From contig JANXTJ010000330.1 of NCBI GenBank assembly GCA_025352485.1, forward strand, positions 1 to 15,191: a DNA stretch of 15,191 nt, written 5' to 3'. The notes below the pieces were generated by a model that saw only the letters and a list, made by a program, of their open reading frames with translations, was not told the DNA's origin and did no database searches. The position numbers were made by a program, and so were the translations under genes. This document shows positions 12,919-15,191 of the stretch, piece after piece. Within the stretch, counting starts at the first letter, position 1, and each line of letters opens with the position of its first letter. This DNA comes from Salinibacterium sp. Lineage in GTDB: Bacteria; Actinomycetota; Actinomycetes; Actinomycetales; Microbacteriaceae.

Positions 12919-14058
12919 TCAGCTGACGGTAAATCCGAGCGTCCGGCCGGCGAGATTGCGCGGGCGCTGCGACAGCGCGGTGGCGATCCGGGCGAGCGCG
13001 AGCGCGGCAGGGTCATCCGGTTGCAGGAGCGCGACGGGATGCCCGGAGTCGCCGCCCTGGCGAAGGGCCACGCTCAGCGGGATCGACCCCAGCACGGCAA
13101 CCGGCTGCTCGGGGCTCGACAGCCGCGCCGCCGTCGCCGCGCCGCCCCCTGAACCGAACAGCTCGAGCACGCTGCCGTCGGCCTGCAGCAGCCCGGCCAT
13201 GTTCTCAATCACGCCGATGACGGTCTGCCCGGTCTGGCGAGCGACAACTCCGCTGCGTTCCGCGACCTCTGCCGCCGCGGCCTGCGGGGTGGTGACGACG
13301 ATGACCTCTGCCTGTGGCAACAGCTGCCCGAGCGAGATGGCGATGTCGCCGGTGCCGGGGGGAAGGTCGATAAGCAAGACGTCGAGATCGCCGAAGAACA
13401 CGTCTGTCAGAAACTGCTGGATGGTGCGGTGCAGCATCGGGCCGCGCCAGGACACCGCGGTGTTCTCCTCCACGAACATGCCGATCGAGATGACCTTCAC
13501 GCCGTGGGCAACCGGCGGCAGGATCATCTCGCCGACCTGCGTGGGCTTTACGCCCGCGATCCCGAGGAGGCCGGGAATGGAGAAGCCGAAGACGTCGGCA
13601 TCCACGACTCCGACCCGCAGCCCGCGTTCGGCCATCAGCACGGCAAGATTTGCGGTCACGGTGGACTTGCCGACGCCGCCCTTGCCGCTGGTGATGGCGT
13701 AGATCTGGGTGAAAGAGTCCGGGCCGAACTGGAGGGTCTTGGGGCGCCCGCCACGCAGCTTCGCGGTGAGGGCAGCGCGCTCGTCCTTCGTCATGACGGA
13801 GACGACGACGTCGACCGCGGTGACACCGGGGGTCGCGGCCGTGGCGGCGCGCACGTCCTCCTCGATGGTGCGCGCGGCCGGGCAGCCCACGATTGTCAGC
13901 TTGAGGCCGATGGCTGTCCCGCCAGCCGCGTCGACGGACACCCCGCCAATCATGTCCAGCTCGGTGATCGGCCGACGGATCTCGGGATCGATGACGCGCT
14001 GGAGGTTGAGGAACACCTGATTCGCGATCTCCGCCTCGCGCGGGTGAGGCGTTGCCAC
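12919..14058 (-). CDS. mrp: Mrp/NBP35-family ATP-binding Fe-S carrier (ApbC-like)
   Basis: A 379-residue P-loop ATPase that is thought to carry or deliver iron-sulphur clusters. An N-terminal MIP18/DUF59 domain (residues about 8-90) has the family block RVIDPEIRRPITELDMI and VGCPA with Cys59. The ATPase part holds the deviant Walker A SGKGGVGKST (124-133), DADVFG (153-158), SWRGPM (203-208) and DLPPGTGD (231-238). The CxxC pair that many Mrp proteins use to bridge a cluster is missing: after ENMAGL comes LQADGSVLELFGSGGG. I choose GTG 14058, one base after the DUF1003 stop, where the conserved N-terminus starts; a GTG at 14124 would overlap the upstream gene by over 60 bases. It is cotranscribed with the DUF1003 and MgtE-like genes. 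Confidence 0.93.
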   Translation of the reverse strand: MATPHPREAEIANQVFLNLQRVIDPEIRRPITELDMIGGVSVDAAGGTAIGLKLTIVGCPAARTIEEDVRAATAATPGVTAVDVVVSVMTKDERAALTAKLRGGRPKTLQFGPDSFTQIYAITSGKGGVGKSTVTANLAVLMAERGLRVGVVDADVFGFSIPGLLGIAGVKPTQVGEMILPPVAHGVKVISIGMFVEENTAVSWRGPMLHRTIQQFLTDVFFGDLDVLLIDLPPGTGDIAISLGQLLPQAEVIVVTTPQAAAAEVAERSGVVARQTGQTVIGVIENMAGLLQADGSVLELFGSGGGAATAARLSSPEQPVAVLGSIPLSVALRQGGDSGHPVALLQPDDPAALALARIATALSQRPRNLAGRTLGFTVS

Positions 14059-14059
14059 C

Positions 14060-14575
14060 TCAGTCGGCCTTGCTCTCGGCCTTGTCCCGATCCAGCTCCT
14101 CGAGCAGCGACCGCAGTTCGGCACGGATGAAGTCTTTGCTGGCGAGATCTTTCACCGCGAGCCTCAGCGCGACGACCTCACGGGCGAGGTATTCGGTGTC
14201 GTTGAGGTTGCGCTCTGCGCGCTGGCGGTCCTGTTCGATCTGCACGCGGTCGCGGTCATCCTGCCGGTTCTGGGCGAGCAGGATCAGCGGGGCGGCATAC
14301 GAGGCCTGCAGCGACAGGATGAGGGTAAGGGCCGTGAAGCCGATCGCGGCGGAGTCGAAGCGCCACTGCTCGGGAGCCACAGTGTTGTAAATCATCCAGA
14401 CGATCACAAATACGGTCAGCCCGAAGAGGAACCACGGGGTGCCCATGCCGCGGGCGATCGCCTCGGTGAAGCGGCCGAAGCGGTCGCTGCTCTGAAACAG
14501 CGGGAAGTTCGTTCGCAGCCCCTTCGGCGAGTCGAGGCGGCTATCATTTCGGGTCTGCCGTCTAGCGCTTGCCAT
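14060..14575 (-). CDS. DUF1003 membrane protein
   Basis: A 171-residue protein with a basic N-terminus, two transmembrane helices (residues about 47-65 and 76-101) and a charged coiled-coil tail (about 105-168) rich in Arg, Asp, Glu and Gln. The core FPLFQSSDRFGRFTEAIARGMGTPWF and the linker LQASYAAPLILLAQNRQ match the DUF1003 family, whose role is unknown. The start ATG is supported by GGGAGGA (14582-14588) 6 bases upstream. It overlaps the end of the MgtE-like gene by 14 bases and is one base from mrp, so all three are probably one operon. The pair of a DUF1003 membrane protein with a soluble MgtE-like protein is conserved in actinobacteria; a partnership in ion or membrane homeostasis is a guess. 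Confidence 0.9.
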   Translation of the reverse strand: MASARRQTRNDSRLDSPKGLRTNFPLFQSSDRFGRFTEAIARGMGTPWFLFGLTVFVIVWMIYNTVAPEQWRFDSAAIGFTALTLILSLQASYAAPLILLAQNRQDDRDRVQIEQDRQRAERNLNDTEYLAREVVALRLAVKDLASKDFIRAELRSLLEELDRDKAESKAD

Positions 14576-15191
14576 TGGTGGTCCTCCCGCCCCTCCGCGT
14601 CGATTTCACGGGGATCGCAATCGCTGCGGTCGAGTCTGCGGGGGTGGGCTTGCGCTGCTCCGACTCGGTACTTCGCCAGTCGTCCGGTAGCAGATAGTCC
14701 AAGACATCATCAATGGTCACCACCCCGACCAGGCGGTGGGTTTCATCGACGACGGGAACGGAGACGAGGTTATAGCTGGCGAGGATGCGAGCCACCTCGG
14801 CCGCGCTGGTGTCGGCGCGGACCGGCTCAAGAGTCGTGTCGAGCAGGGTGCCGAGTCGCTCGTTCGGCGGATAACGAAGCATGCGCTGGAAGTGCACCAT
14901 GCCCAGGAACCGCCCGGTCGGCGGCTCGTAGGGCGGCACCGTCACGCAGATTGCCGCCCCCAGCGCCGGCGCGAGTTCGTGACGGCGGATCATGGCAAGG
15001 CCTTCGGCCACGGTGGTATCGGCCGACACGATTATCGGCTCCGTCGTCATGAGCCCACCGGCGGTCTCAGGGGCGTAGGACAGCAGGAAGCGCACATCCT
15101 CCGCCTCCTCCGGTTCCATCAGGTCGAGCAGGGCCTCGCCGCGCTCGTCGCTGAGGTGCGCGATGAGGTCTGCCGCGTCATCCGGCTGCAT
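14562..15191 (-). CDS. MgtE-like N-domain/CBS protein without transporter domain (C-terminal part)
   Basis: The gene enters from the right edge, so only its last 209 residues are seen; the methionine at the edge need not be the start. The visible part begins in an MgtE intracellular N-domain (PDDAADLIAHL, MEPEEAEDVRFLLSY), followed by LMTTEPIIV, the junction to CBS domains. CBS1 covers about 50-112 and CBS2 about 115-172, the latter with VSVPVVDETHRLVGVVTIDDVLDYL. It then ends in a basic, Ser/Thr-rich tail, with no membrane helices, whereas true MgtE Mg2+ channels continue with five. A soluble sensor for Mg2+ or nucleotide is suggested by the domains only. It overlaps the DUF1003 gene and heads or continues the mrp operon. 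Confidence 0.88.
   Translation of the reverse strand: MQPDDAADLIAHLSDERGEALLDLMEPEEAEDVRFLLSYAPETAGGLMTTEPIIVSADTTVAEGLAMIRRHELAPALGAAICVTVPPYEPPTGRFLGMVHFQRMLRYPPNERLGTLLDTTLEPVRADTSAAEVARILASYNLVSVPVVDETHRLVGVVTIDDVLDYLLPDDWRSTESEQRKPTPADSTAAIAIPVKSTRRGGRTTNGKR

Noticed and set aside
12896..12921. Hairpin AGGCCG...CGGCCT after mrp as a terminator
   Set aside because: Only 6 bp with a 13-base loop and no proper T run; it sits directly upstream of the gabD2 -10, so it may be chance or a weak attenuator.

Overview
The window reads as ordinary chromosomal core of a high-GC Gram-positive actinobacterium, most likely Microbacteriaceae. Supporting signs are a mycothiol-type MshB deacetylase, the actinobacterial form of DapD, a DUF3117 mini-protein, a DtxR/IdeR iron box, frequent GTG starts, and a gene order that (from memory) follows the mycobacterial mshB-fdxC-dapC ... 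dapD-dapE ... methyltransferase-tatB-mrp-mgtE-like backbone. The genus cannot be fixed from the sequence. I found no tRNA, rRNA, CRISPR array, insertion sequence, prophage or defence locus, and no gene-free stretch over 100 bases.

Layout. (1) 1-2627, minus strand: an efeU-efeO-efeB iron-uptake operon (efeB cut by the window edge), translationally overlapped and headed by a strong DtxR/IdeR box. (2) 2692-5320, plus strand: mshB fused to a membrane domain, a 7Fe ferredoxin and dapC, tightly packed. (3) 5399-6694: gltA (citrate synthase), convergent with dapD. (4) 6709-8805: dapD and dapE, divergent from a 27-bp spacer holding back-to-back -10 elements. A PIG-V-type membrane glycosyltransferase overlaps the end of dapE. 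(5) 10016-10256: a compact DUF3117 unit with its own promoter, Shine-Dalgarno and a terminator hairpin that lies inside the coding sequence. (6) 10264-11336: an O-methyltransferase and tatB, divergent. (7) 11333-15191, minus strand: MgtE-like CBS protein (partial), DUF1003 membrane protein, mrp and gabD2 (succinate-semialdehyde dehydrogenase).

Themes. Iron and redox recur: ferrous iron uptake, mycothiol synthesis, an Fe-S ferredoxin and an Fe-S carrier ATPase. Three genes (dapC, dapD, dapE) give the succinylase branch of diaminopimelate/lysine synthesis. EfeB carries a twin-arginine signal, so it is a likely client of the Tat pathway to which tatB belongs.

The most interesting non-coding signal is a repeated start architecture. 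gltA, dapE, tatB and gabD2 each have a TANNNT hexamer exactly 6 bases before the start codon and no Shine-Dalgarno (dapD has it at 7 bases), which predicts leaderless mRNAs. efeU, mshB, DUF3117 and the methyltransferase instead have short leaders with a Shine-Dalgarno. I do not see an unambiguous undescribed system; the best candidates for novelty are the MshB-membrane fusion, the shared leaderless promoter layout and the terminator built into the DUF3117 reading frame.
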